DNA from: Crocinitomicaceae bacterium
GTDB taxonomy: Bacteria; Bacteroidota; Bacteroidia; Flavobacteriales_D; Crocinitomicaceae
Assembly: GCA_022448165.1 (NCBI GenBank)
Contig: JAKVAS010000019.1
Span: 1 to 38,027, forward strand
Direction: 5' to 3'
Length of the DNA: 38,027 bases
Shown: positions 27,898 to 35,945 of the stretch, one piece after another
Layout: the number at the start of each line of letters is the position of its first letter
Numbering within the stretch: the stretch's first letter is position 1
Program-made: the position numbers and the translations under genes
Notes under the pieces: generated by a model
Seen by the model: only the letters and a program-made list of their open reading frames with translations
What the model was told of the DNA's origin: nothing
Database searches by the model: none

Positions 27898-28194
27898 ATG
27901 AAAAAATATTTGTTCTATTGTTTAATTGGTTTTCTTTCAGTGGGATGCAATGAAGAAAAGCAAAATTCCAGTAAAAATGAGAAGAAGGTTACTAAAGAAG
28001 AAAAGAAAGAAATCAAACCTGTTTTTTCAGATGGGAAGATTAACGGGTTTGAAATAGGCGAATATTCCTTTGAATTACCTCAAACATCAAAGGTTTATTC
28101 TTCATCTGGAACAGATTTCTCCAACTTTTACGTAGAAGATGCTGTACATGGAAATTTTGGTCTTTATTTTGGTTTTTTTCCATCTTATCCTTAA
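27898..28194 (+). CDS. Candidate immunity lipoprotein, possibly truncated by a REP element
   Basis: The 98-residue product starts 10 nt after the RHS toxin stop; I use the ATG at 27898, which gives a lipobox FLSVGC with Cys17. The next residues, NEEKQ, are acidic, a feature associated with surface-displayed Bacteroidota lipoproteins. A lysine-rich linker follows (NEKKVTKEEKKEIKP), then a short domain GKINGFEIGEYSFELPQTSK and a final FGLYFGFFPSYP. The position directly behind a toxin tip is where immunity genes sit, so an immunity role in the envelope is plausible but unproven. Its TAA stop at 28192-28194 is part of a repeated sequence (TAACCAGCTCCGCAG, again at 28548), which suggests that a REP insertion cut off a longer gene. 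Confidence 0.75.
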   Translation: MKKYLFYCLIGFLSVGCNEEKQNSSKNEKKVTKEEKKEIKPVFSDGKINGFEIGEYSFELPQTSKVYSSSGTDFSNFYVEDAVHGNFGLYFGFFPSYP

Positions 28195-28255
28195 CCAGCT
28201 CCGCAGTAGTTGTACTGCTGTGGAACCAACACGCGGCTGGATTTGTAATCCTGCC
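28192..28255 (+). repeat. REP-like element 1 plus adjoining second hairpin
   Basis: TAACCAGCTCCGCAGTAG begins at 28192. The hairpin stem is CCGCAGTAG (28201-28209) with CTGCTGTGG (28215-28223), allowing G-T pairs. A second hairpin follows at 28235-28255, with arms GGC-GGATT and AATCC-GCC around TGT. Its core TGGATTTGTAA reappears inverted next to element 5. The pair looks like a composite REP unit. Confidence 0.75.
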
Positions 28256-28349
28256 ATAAATAATAGGAACTAATTATTTAAATAAATTTTAATTACATCT
28301 TTTTTGCGAAAGTTAAAGCTGGATATAGAGTCCAGCTTTAACTATTCTG

Positions 28350-28379
28350 AACCAGTTTCGCAGTAGTTGCACTGCTGCG
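28350..28379 (+). repeat. REP-like element 2
   Basis: GAACCAGTTTCGCAGTAG begins at 28350. The stem is CGCAGTAG (28359-28366) with CTGCTGCG (28372-28379), loop TTGCA. It is a diverged direct copy of element 1. Confidence 0.75.
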
Positions 28380-28485
28380 TATATTTTTATAGTAGTTAGT
28401 CCTTTGCTTACAGTTACATTGCGCTATAATTCATGTGAACTGAAGTAGATTATTTGAACGCAATAAAGAGCTTTTGATTTTCGAA

Positions 28486-28516
28486 GGGAGTAGCGAAGTA
28501 GTGCAACTACTTCGTA
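28486..28516. repeat. REP-like element 3, perfect palindrome
   Basis: A perfect 8-bp stem, CGAAGTAG at 28494-28501 and CTACTTCG at 28507-28514, encloses the loop TGCAA. It is preceded by GGGAGTAG, which resembles the GGAG or GTAG tetranucleotide found beside REP hairpins. Confidence 0.65.
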
Positions 28517-28547
28517 ACGCTTAAAGGCTATAAAATAGAAAACACCA

Positions 28548-28582
28548 TAACCAGCTCCGCAGTAGTTGTACTGCTGCGGAAT
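28548..28582 (+). repeat. REP-like element 4
   Basis: TAACCAGCTCCGCAGTAG begins at 28548, identical to the start of element 1. The stem is CCGCAGTAG (28557-28565) with CTGCTGCGG (28571-28579). It ends 7 nt before the 3' end of the transposase gene. Confidence 0.78.
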
Positions 28583-28589
28583 CGTCATT

Positions 28590-29162
28590 TCAAACACTCT
28601 TTAACATCGAAGAAATACAATGTACTTCAGGAAGTAAAGCGTCTAATTCATGATAATTTGTCGCAGAAGAATAAAGCCAATCTTCTGCTTTTGAAACGTA
28701 TTGTTCCTTGACAGGGTTGTTGTGAATGTAATTAATCTTGCTCCAGGTAAAGTCTTCATTGATTAATTCAATAGCGTGATTACTTGTTTTCCAAAATTTA
28801 TAGGTTTTACTCCTAGCATTTGCTTTTCCTGCCATCTCAAATATATCAAGCATCCATTCTCTCCTACTTTCTGGCTCATTTTTTATTTGAGCGATCAATT
28901 GTTTGGTGGTATGGCGTTTAAAATCTCGAATAGTATCTCTTAATTCATGCGGATGATTTGTATTTACAATTAGGTGTAAGTGGTTTGTCATAAGACAATA
29001 ACTATAAACATTCAACCCTTTGTTTTGTATGCAATATCTCAATGACTGAATGATTAGATCTTTGTGATTTTTACGCGTGAATACATCAATCCAGCCTACG
29101 ACTGTTAAGGTCAGAAAGTAGGTTGATTTCTTTTTAATAGTATGCTTAATTCCTTGCCTCAC
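28590..29162 (-). CDS. REP-associated tyrosine transposase (RAYT, Y1_Tnp family)
   Basis: This 190-residue protein belongs to the IS200-like single-strand transposase family. It has the HUH metal-binding motif HLHLIV (His61 and His63 in MTNHLHLIVN). A helix KINYIHNNPVKEQYV near residues 142-156 carries the candidate nucleophile, Tyr145. This NYIHNNPV phrase is typical of RAYTs, which act on REP palindromes rather than on their own insertion-sequence ends. Length is normal for the family. The start codon is GTG at 29160-29162; an in-frame stop lies four codons upstream (TAA) and no earlier ATG exists. The gene is bracketed by related palindromes, direct on the 3' side and inverted on the 5' side. 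It appears intact. Confidence 0.92.
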   Translation of the reverse strand: MRQGIKHTIKKKSTYFLTLTVVGWIDVFTRKNHKDLIIQSLRYCIQNKGLNVYSYCLMTNHLHLIVNTNHPHELRDTIRDFKRHTTKQLIAQIKNEPESRREWMLDIFEMAGKANARSKTYKFWKTSNHAIELINEDFTWSKINYIHNNPVKEQYVSKAEDWLYSSATNYHELDALLPEVHCISSMLKSV

Positions 29163-29186
29163 TTCTATTTAAGTTAACAAATATTA

Positions 29187-29214
29187 CGCAGCAGTGCAAC
29201 TGCTACTGAGCTGC
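29187..29214 (-). repeat. REP-like element 5, inverted copy
   Basis: CGCAGCAGTGCAACTGCTAC at 29187-29206 is the reverse complement of the type found in element 2 (GTAGTTGCACTGCTGCG, with small changes). It lies 25 nt upstream of the transposase GTG. Just beyond it, TTACAAATCCA at 29215-29225 is the inverse of the TGGATTTGTAA beside element 1. Confidence 0.7.
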
Positions 29215-29275
29215 TTACAAATCCAACAACTAATTGTATGTAATGACAAATAAAAACACATTGAGATTTCAGGAC

Positions 29276-29307
29276 TTGTACATCGTAGAGCCGAACGTGT
29301 AAATTTG
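29276..29307 (+). promoter_or_regulatory. Candidate promoter without an adjacent gene
   Basis: TTG at 29276-29278 is followed after 21 nt by TAAATTTG (TAnnTTTG) at 29300-29307. The next plus-strand gene is about 480 nt away, so this would give a long leader or an unannotated RNA. Consensus match only. Confidence 0.25.
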
Positions 29308-29786
29308 AAAACAATCATATAGCCTTAGCTGTATTAGCTTTTCTTACTATCCATTATTTTGTTGTAAGCGCGAGACGCTCTCGCTCTAACTTTTCAATAT
29401 AGAGCTCCCTGCCTTAATAAAGACTTGGTCTTAATTAGAAAGGGTGTATTCCATTGCGTAATTTGATTTGGATGAAGTTGGTATTACGTCTTAGTTCTTG
29501 CATCGTTGAACGAGCTTTTCATGCCTCTAAAACTACCTTTGCAACTTGAGGTTAATCTTCTTCTCTTATTCATAACAGTGTTGTTTTCTAACTCATTACA
29601 CTGTCCGATTTTTTTGGGGATTGTAAAATTCATGAATATTCCTCAAGAATATATGCCTGTTTCAGACATTTATTAGTCTAATAAAATAATTGGGACGTCA
29701 TATTTGTGTTTTAGGACTTTAGTGTTCTTTAGACTCGTTTAATTTACGGTACAATTCAAATCTAAACTAACCACAACAGCATCTTA

Positions 29787-30107
29787 ATGAATAATTTATT
29801 TTTTATTATATGCCTTAGCTTAATAAGCTATCCCATTTTTGCAGCTAATCGTAGTACGGTTCCATCGGCAGGAGCTGTTTCAACACCTAATGGAAGTTTT
29901 GAATATCCTGTAATTACGTCTAGTAATGGATTTGTTTATCATCCCGCGAATAGCATGGATGACGACGTTCTAATTGAGTTATTCGATAGTGTAGGAAGAT
30001 TTATCCAGAAACGAGTAAAAAATGGAGCCATTGATGTTCATGAGCTTTCTCCTGGATTTTACTTCATAAGACACAGAGAAGAAACCTATCAATTTGTAAA
30101 AAAATAA
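29787..30107 (+). CDS. Mini secreted protein: signal peptide plus T9SS-like C-terminal domain
   Basis: The 106-residue product has a signal peptide (NNLFFIICLSLISYPIFA), about 30 residues of linker (STVPSAGAVSTPNGSFEYPV), and then a tail that looks like a type-A T9SS sorting domain. In the tail, VLIELFDSVGRFIQKRV, a short IDVHELSPGFYFIRH and a terminal YQFVKK match the usual order (iel.n..G..v, dls.lp.GvYfi, kf.k). There is no room for a catalytic domain. It could be a remnant of a larger secreted protein, a small cell-surface peptide, or a decoy for the sorting machinery. It lies 155 nt upstream of the protease gene on the same strand. Confidence 0.75.
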   Translation: MNNLFFIICLSLISYPIFAANRSTVPSAGAVSTPNGSFEYPVITSSNGFVYHPANSMDDDVLIELFDSVGRFIQKRVKNGAIDVHELSPGFYFIRHREETYQFVKK

Positions 30108-30138
30108 TAGAAAGACCGAAAAATATAACTTTTTGAAC

Positions 30139-30216
30139 TGATACGGGGAGGGAAGAATTCTAGAGATCACCTTTTATGGACACACTTCCTCCCCTGTGTC
30201 GGTTTTCCTAACCGAC
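30139..30216 (+). promoter_or_regulatory. Two overlapping hairpins in the protease leader
   Basis: Arms TGATACGGGGAGGGAAG (30139-30155) and CTTCCTCCCCTGTGTC (30185-30200) can form a long imperfect hairpin. GTCGGTT (30198-30204) and AACCGAC (30210-30216) form a perfect 7-bp hairpin with loop TTCCT. The two share 30198-30200, so they may compete. No U-run follows directly. It could be an attenuator, an RNA-processing site or a leader that folds before translation starts at 30263. Confidence 0.45.
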
Positions 30217-30262
30217 TAGGGACACTCTAACCTTAACATTTTTAATCACTTAATTTAAACTT

Positions 30263-32623
30263 ATGAGGTTTTTTTCGAAAACAAAAATGTACTTAGTATT
30301 TCTGGGACTAGTACAATCCATTTTATGCAGTACTGCATTATTTGCTCAGGACAATTACTATTGGACGGATGGAGAGAAATATCATCTCTCGGAAGATCGT
30401 AGTTCAATTATTCTACACTTCAAAGAGGGCTATCCTGTTGAGAAATATCTGAAAGAAGATGCTCCTACCAAAGATTTGGCAATGCATGCCTACTACAAAA
30501 GAGCCGTACTTCAGTTTGCTGACGAATATGATGGAGAGGCTATTGATTTGGCGAAAAAAATGGTAACCGATCCATCTGCGATACGCAGTGCTAGCTTTGC
30601 CTACCAATATGAAGACGGTTTTAAGGTTTGGTTAACTCACCGAGTCGTTTTGGAGTTAAAATCAGGAACAAGTATTCGGGCAATAGAGCAATTGATGGAA
30701 AGATCGGAAGCAAGCTTAGTGAAGCAAGAATATGGGCGCACACTTATCGAGGCAAAGGATATTGATCGTGTATTCTCACTAGCCAATCAGCTCAAAGAGG
30801 CTGGGTTAGTCGAATGGTCACATCCAGACTTCTATGCAAAAGTTTCTATGGATAATCACGCCAACTATAATTTCTACCCAGCACCTCCTGATCCAAAGTT
30901 TACACAACAATATCAATTGCACCAAAATAACGATATCGACTGTGATGCACCAGAGGCCTGGCAATGGACAACAGGTGAATCTAATATAACAGTTGCAGTA
31001 ATAGATGAAGGTATACTGAATGCTGGTCACACAGATCTCCCGAATTTCTTGCCTAATAAAAATAAAGAGGTACCGTTGCCTTTTGGGGCTTTAAGTGGTC
31101 ACGCATATGCTTGTGCCGGGATTATCAATGCTGCTCATAACAACAAAGGAGTATCAGGAATAGCTCCCGGGGTAAAGCTGTTTGGCGTATGGATGGGGGC
31201 ATCCTATTCAGAAACAGCAGACGCTATTAGTTATGCCAAACAAAAAGGTGCCGATGTAATTAATAATTCTTGGTCATACAGTAGTTGTACCGTGAATATT
31301 GCTGCTGTAAATAATGCGATAAATGACGCTGCCAATAATGGTCGCAATGGGAAGGGATGCGTTCTTGTATTTTCTTCTGGCAATAATGGATCCAGTTGTG
31401 TCAACTACCCTGCCAATCACCCTAAGGCCATCGCTGTTGGAGCCGTAGGGCGATATGGTAGCATTGCGAGCTACAGTAATAGAGGTCCCAAACTAGATTT
31501 AGTAGCCCCCTCAGCGATTGATGCTATTGGTGATGTATGGACGCTAGATCTTCCTGGAACAAGCTATACAGGTAATAATAAAGGATACACTCCTGGAAAA
31601 TATTATGGGAAATTTACAGGGACATCAGCTGCCGCCCCTGTTGTTTCTGGTGTAGCAGCTTTGATGCTTTCTCTTAGACCCGATTTCACTTCTCAGCAAG
31701 TGTATAGTGTTATGACGTACTCTGCTACAGATATGGGAACAAATGGTCGCGATAATACCTTTGGCTGGGGAAGAGTGGATGCAGATGATTCCTTTATAAA
31801 TTCTGCGGTAAGTAAATGTCTCGGAATTAATACCAACGCCTCTAATATTAATAGCTATGGTAATCAAGATCAAGGAGGTTATGTCAAGTTAAACTATGGG
31901 GGAATACATCTTCACGGCAACGCCTGGAAATCCATTGCATTAGATTATGTTGTAACGGAACATACCCGTGTTTCGTTTTGGTTTTATAGTTGGCCTGGCT
32001 CTGAGGGCGATCTACACGGTATTGGCTTTGATGATGATAATTCACCTAATTACTATAAAATGTTTAAAGTCTATGGGACTCAACAAAAAGGAAATCGTAC
32101 TTATGATAATTACGGTGGTTCCGGATGGAAATATTATGAGATTCCCGTTGGTCAATTTTACACCGGTTGGATGAATCGTTTTTTACTTATGAATAAGGAT
32201 AATAACCCTAACAATGTCTATGCACAAAGTGTTTTTCACGATATAAAAGTGTATGAAGATGACAACAAGTGGAATTGCGAATCTTACTCTAAAAATGGGA
32301 CTCCTATACCACCTTCTTATATCCCTACATTAAGTACCAAAGAGGAGTCTAATATTGCGGATTTGACAGTAGATTCTGAAATCAGTATATCCCCTAATCC
32401 TGCTAGTACGCTTATCAAAGTTCAATTGAATATAAAGAATACGAATGCTGTGTGTAGCCGTATTACGAATAATTTAGGACAAATTGTAAAAGAACAAGCG
32501 ATTACGAATACTAACAGAATTCAGCAAATCAATATATCAACACTACCTGTTGGTATGTACTACCTTACCGTAGAACTTTCTGATGGAACAAAAACTACAC
32601 AAAAGTTTTTGAAAAATAAATAA
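30263..32623 (+). CDS. Secreted subtilisin-like serine protease (S8) with T9SS sorting domain
   Basis: The 786-residue precursor has a signal peptide (ending ALFAQ at 29), a propeptide-like region to about 210, and an S8 catalytic domain at about 215-515. The triad is Asp248 in VAVIDEG, His280 in SGHAYACAGI, and Ser455 in GTSAAAPVVSG, with Asn374 in SSGNNG as the oxyanion residue. The second motif reads GHAYACAG rather than the usual HGTxVAG, but keeps the histidine. Residues about 525-680 form a beta-sandwich, binding-like domain. About 710-786 is a type-A T9SS C-terminal domain (ISISPNPASTLIKVQLN, LPVGMYYLTVE, KFLKNK). The enzyme should be secreted and degrade proteins outside the cell. A strong terminator follows 110 nt after the stop. 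Confidence 0.93.
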   Translation: MRFFSKTKMYLVFLGLVQSILCSTALFAQDNYYWTDGEKYHLSEDRSSIILHFKEGYPVEKYLKEDAPTKDLAMHAYYKRAVLQFADEYDGEAIDLAKKMVTDPSAIRSASFAYQYEDGFKVWLTHRVVLELKSGTSIRAIEQLMERSEASLVKQEYGRTLIEAKDIDRVFSLANQLKEAGLVEWSHPDFYAKVSMDNHANYNFYPAPPDPKFTQQYQLHQNNDIDCDAPEAWQWTTGESNITVAVIDEGILNAGHTDLPNFLPNKNKEVPLPFGALSGHAYACAGIINAAHNNKGVSGIAPGVKLFGVWMGASYSETADAISYAKQKGADVINNSWSYSSCTVNIAAVNNAINDAANNGRNGKGCVLVFSSGNNGSSCVNYPANHPKAIAVGAVGRYGSIASYSNRGPKLDLVAPSAIDAIGDVWTLDLPGTSYTGNNKGYTPGKYYGKFTGTSAAAPVVSGVAALMLSLRPDFTSQQVYSVMTYSATDMGTNGRDNTFGWGRVDADDSFINSAVSKCLGINTNASNINSYGNQDQGGYVKLNYGGIHLHGNAWKSIALDYVVTEHTRVSFWFYSWPGSEGDLHGIGFDDDNSPNYYKMFKVYGTQQKGNRTYDNYGGSGWKYYEIPVGQFYTGWMNRFLLMNKDNNPNNVYAQSVFHDIKVYEDDNKWNCESYSKNGTPIPPSYIPTLSTKEESNIADLTVDSEISISPNPASTLIKVQLNIKNTNAVCSRITNNLGQIVKEQAITNTNRIQQINISTLPVGMYYLTVELSDGTKTTQKFLKNK

Positions 32624-32733
32624 CAACACATTTCAACTTTAAGTTACTTAGTTCATAGTACTAAAGGTTGTCAAGTCATGCATGATTGTCAAGAATTGAT
32701 CTGATAATATGGATCTATCAGACGTGGCAATTG

Positions 32734-32769
32734 GAGAAGTCGTATCAATATGATACGACTTCTCTTATT
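32734..32769 (+). terminator. Rho-independent terminator after the protease gene
   Basis: A perfect 14-bp stem, GAGAAGTCGTATCA (32734-32747) and TGATACGACTTCTC (32751-32764) with a 3-nt ATA loop, is followed by TTATT. It lies 110 nt past the protease stop. Confidence 0.8.
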
Positions 32770-32974
32770 GGGGTAATTGTATATGCACAAAAAATAACAC
32801 TGCAGGGTTTGGTATACGCCAAGTGAAGAGAAATATCCAAACTCTCATTAAATCAACCGAATTCTAAGTTTTGGGCAAAAAGTTGTTGGCGTGTGCTGAG
32901 TTAACGTAGCTTCGTGTCGAAGGCTCTAGATAATTAAGACCGACCTTTTGAAAATAGCCTACTACCAAAAAGAA

Positions 32975-33017
32975 ATGCAATTCAGATTGAAGTAAGTCTG
33001 AATTGCATCCTTTTTAT
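32975..33017 (+). terminator. Strong hairpin terminator with no obvious gene in front
   Basis: A perfect 12-bp stem, ATGCAATTCAGA (32975-32986) and TCTGAATTGCAT (32997-33008), is followed by CCTTTTTATT. An A-rich run (CCAAAAAGAA) precedes it, so it may act on both strands. It may back up the terminator at 32734, end an unannotated small RNA, or insulate the kinase gene. Confidence 0.7.
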
Positions 33018-33101
33018 TAATGAGGTCCTACTCGAATAGAAATAATTAAGCTGTAATTTTACAAATACTTCAATATGTATTTGAAAGGCGATTTAAATTA
33101 T

Positions 33102-35945
33102 ATGAGAACCTACCTTCTATTTATTGCATGTTTTCTATTTAGCTCTATTTGCTGGTCTCAGCTCTTGGAAGGGTCAGATTCCTATATTCAAGAAAAAATT
33201 GATGTTTCTAGTGGAATGCCGAGTAATGAGGTTTATCATGTGGTTCAAGATCAAAATAACTATTTGTGGTTCGCAACGGATAATGGCATCGTAAAATACG
33301 ACGGAACAAAGTTAAAAGTATACACCGCGAATGATGGTTTGCCTGAGAATGTCGTGTTTCGGTTTTATCCCCAAAAAGATGGTAGAATATACGGAGAAAC
33401 GATTGGGAATAAATATTTCTATATCGAAAACGATTCGATCGTTCCTTTCAAATACAGCAATATCATTCAGGCTAAATTTTCAAGGTATAGAATGTACTCT
33501 TTTTATATTGATTCATCCGAAAATTATCATTTCGGTGGGAAAGCTGTAGAACTTGTTTTGTCCAATCAAGGTGAAATTTTGTACGAGTGCACTCCGGTGT
33601 TCGATTCGGAAGTTGTTTATATTTTGAATTTAAAAGAGCAGGATGATTACGTATTTACGAGTGTTTCTTATGAATCCCAGGGAGGCGACAGGATTGTTCA
33701 TCGAGATAGAAATGAGGTGTATGAGAATGTTGTAAGAGGCAAACTATATAACCTGTATGGCGAAAGAAGCGCAACCAAGGTAAATAATAAAGTAGTTGCG
33801 GTCACGTATGGAGATAGGGCTATAGTTCTTAAGGAGGGTAGAATAATTCAAGAGTTATGTAAAGGTCAAGAGGTTTTGGATATTCAAAAAGTAGGGAGAA
33901 GAATATGGGTTTCTACAGCAAGAGAGGGGGCAGTTTCATATGATATTTTGGGAGACTCTTTAACGAATAAAAAAAAGTATTTAAATGGATTATCCATAAC
34001 GTCAGTACTAGAGGATCATGAAGGAGGCCTTTGGTTTACAACGAGAGAGGAGGGTGTAGTTCATATGCATCAATTTGAAGTGTCCCGTTACTATAGGTCA
34101 AATATAGCGTCAAATATCAGTGCTTTTTATAAGAATGATAAGTATTGCTTAATTGGTTATGAGAATGGACAAATGGTAGATGCGCATGCGGGCAAAGTGG
34201 TTCTTAAAATCACGAAATACTTTCGAGATATACTTCCTTGGTCGGAGGGGGTAATATTTCCTTTGATAGGGACAGAAAGACAAATACTATATTCTTTACG
34301 AGATCAAAAGGAGATACCGTTTTTAGATAAAAATGATTCTTTGCATTCGTTTCCGGTTAGTGGGCAATATTATTTACTCGGAGATAGAAATATAGTACAC
34401 TACTCGTATTGTGTCGGTTCAGTAAATAAGGAAACGAACGAGTTTACAAAGTTGTTTTCAGATCATGAGATAAAAGAAAGTATTCAGAAAATAGTTGTTG
34501 TTGGAAATCTCATTTGGGCAGTGACAAAAAAATCGCTGCTTCAATTGAACATTAGAAGCAGGAGTATAGAGCTTAAATTGCCAATTTCTGCCACTCCAGT
34601 AATGATTAAAAGATATGGTAAAACATGCATGATTGCCTGTCGCAATGGAGATGTTTACGTGTTAGAAGGGGATAAGCTTGTCAAGCAGGAGTTTTTAGAA
34701 ATAAACAAGGATTCGAGGCTGTATGATATAGAATTATATGGGGATCAGTTAATTGTTGCAGGCAACACAGGAATAAAGAAATATAAACTTCATGCCAGGC
34801 TTAATAAATGGATCAGAACTTCATTTTTTGGTTTAAACGGAGTAGTTAAAATATATAATTATGGTGATGAGCTTTTTTACATGACCAAGAAAGAGGTTTA
34901 TCTCGATCGAAACGTAAATGCGAAACCAATTATTCCCATTGTACGATTAAAAAGAGTGAAAGTTAACGATGCAATAGTTCCATTGGATGAAAAGGCATGT
35001 TTTTCTTATGACAGAAATAATGTATCGTTTGATTTAAATTCCATTTCGTTTGGAGCTGATTTTTTACAATATCGATTTAAGCTTAAAGGGAGAGATGAGA
35101 AGTATCGATTTACTTCAGATCATAAATTGACCTATTCTGCGCTGCTTCCTGGAGAGTATGAGCTGTTAGTGAGTTCGACAACAAACGGATTGGATTATTC
35201 TGCCGTGAAGCATTTTACCTTTGTCATTGAACCTCCATTTTGGAAAACGACCTGGTTCATGGTTTTGGTTGTTTTATCGCTAATTATTTCTGTGATCTTG
35301 CTATATCGTAATCAGATGAAAAAATATAAGGCTAAACATTTGATGAGAGAAACAATTAATGAATTGAAATCAAAGGCACTAGCGGCTCAGCTAAATCCCC
35401 ATTTGATTTTTAATGTGATGAATTCTATTCAGGCGACAATCGCCGAACAGGAAACAGAAAAGGCCAATATTTATCTTTCTCGTTTTGCTCAGTTTATGCG
35501 AATGACTTTGAATGTGTCGAAGCAAATAAGCATTTCATTTAGAAAGGAAATGAACCTCACAGAACAATATATTGAACTAGAAATGTTGAGATTTCCATCG
35601 GGATTAGAAATAAATATTGACCTTGATGAGAAGTGCTTTAATTGGGAAGTTCCTCCATTGATACTTCAACCTTATATCGAAAATGCAATTAAGCATGGTA
35701 TAATGCCTGTTGAAATGGACGATGGACAAATTGAGATTTCAGCACAAGAAGAAAGTGGTTGTTTTACCATTCAAATTATTGATAATGGAATAGGTTTGGA
35801 TGAAAATGAATCCTTTAAAGAAGGAGATGGTATGAGAATTTCAAGAGAACGTATTCAGCTATTGAATGCAAATAATACCGTTGAAGTTTTGAAAAGAGAA
35901 AAAGGAACAATGATACAAATTCAATTATTTACACCAGATGTTTAA
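33102..35945 (+). CDS. LytS-type sensor histidine kinase with beta-propeller sensor
   Basis: I use the ATG at 33102, which gives a signal peptide (RTYLLFIACFLFSSICWSQ); an upstream ATG at 33075 would add nine residues in front. The 947-residue product has an N-terminal two-component propeller sensor (Reg_prop-like blades such as DQNNYLWFATDNGIVKYDG and DHEGGLWFTTREEGVVHM). Next are a Y_Y_Y-like domain (about 640-712), one membrane helix (about 715-737) and a His_kinase domain. The phospho-acceptor is His767 in QLNPHLIFN. The ATP-binding N box is PYIENAIKHG with Asn861, and DNGIGLDE at 894 is the G1 box. It overlaps the response regulator gene by 8 nt, so the two are translationally coupled partners. 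The signal is unknown. Confidence 0.93.
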   Translation: MRTYLLFIACFLFSSICWSQLLEGSDSYIQEKIDVSSGMPSNEVYHVVQDQNNYLWFATDNGIVKYDGTKLKVYTANDGLPENVVFRFYPQKDGRIYGETIGNKYFYIENDSIVPFKYSNIIQAKFSRYRMYSFYIDSSENYHFGGKAVELVLSNQGEILYECTPVFDSEVVYILNLKEQDDYVFTSVSYESQGGDRIVHRDRNEVYENVVRGKLYNLYGERSATKVNNKVVAVTYGDRAIVLKEGRIIQELCKGQEVLDIQKVGRRIWVSTAREGAVSYDILGDSLTNKKKYLNGLSITSVLEDHEGGLWFTTREEGVVHMHQFEVSRYYRSNIASNISAFYKNDKYCLIGYENGQMVDAHAGKVVLKITKYFRDILPWSEGVIFPLIGTERQILYSLRDQKEIPFLDKNDSLHSFPVSGQYYLLGDRNIVHYSYCVGSVNKETNEFTKLFSDHEIKESIQKIVVVGNLIWAVTKKSLLQLNIRSRSIELKLPISATPVMIKRYGKTCMIACRNGDVYVLEGDKLVKQEFLEINKDSRLYDIELYGDQLIVAGNTGIKKYKLHARLNKWIRTSFFGLNGVVKIYNYGDELFYMTKKEVYLDRNVNAKPIIPIVRLKRVKVNDAIVPLDEKACFSYDRNNVSFDLNSISFGADFLQYRFKLKGRDEKYRFTSDHKLTYSALLPGEYELLVSSTTNGLDYSAVKHFTFVIEPPFWKTTWFMVLVVLSLIISVILLYRNQMKKYKAKHLMRETINELKSKALAAQLNPHLIFNVMNSIQATIAEQETEKANIYLSRFAQFMRMTLNVSKQISISFRKEMNLTEQYIELEMLRFPSGLEINIDLDEKCFNWEVPPLILQPYIENAIKHGIMPVEMDDGQIEISAQEESGCFTIQIIDNGIGLDENESFKEGDGMRISRERIQLLNANNTVEVLKREKGTMIQIQLFTPDV

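Larger units (their letters stand above)
28195..28589. other. Gene-free stretch filled by REP-like palindromes
   Basis: The 395 bp between the candidate immunity gene and the transposase stop hold REP-like elements 1-4 separated by AT-rich DNA. I see no open frame of note. Confidence 0.6.
29163..29786. other. Gene-poor stretch, 624 bp
   Basis: Besides REP-like element 5 and a candidate promoter, this stretch holds a short hairpin at 29370-29384 (GCGAGA, CGC, TCTCGC) and an AT-only hairpin at 29669-29685 (TTTATTA, GTC, TAATAAA). I see no convincing gene or gene remnant. Confidence 0.5.
32624..33101. other. Intergenic stretch with two terminators, 478 bp
   Basis: The stretch holds two strong hairpin terminators (32734-32769 and 32975-33017). 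The roughly 205 bp between them has no open frame I can support. The kinase promoter should lie after 33017, but no clear TAnnTTTG box is visible there. Confidence 0.55.

Noticed and set aside
29370-29384. GCGAGA-CGC-TCTCGC hairpin as a further REP element
   Set aside because: It shares no core sequence with the five palindromes around the transposase, and there is only one copy in the window.
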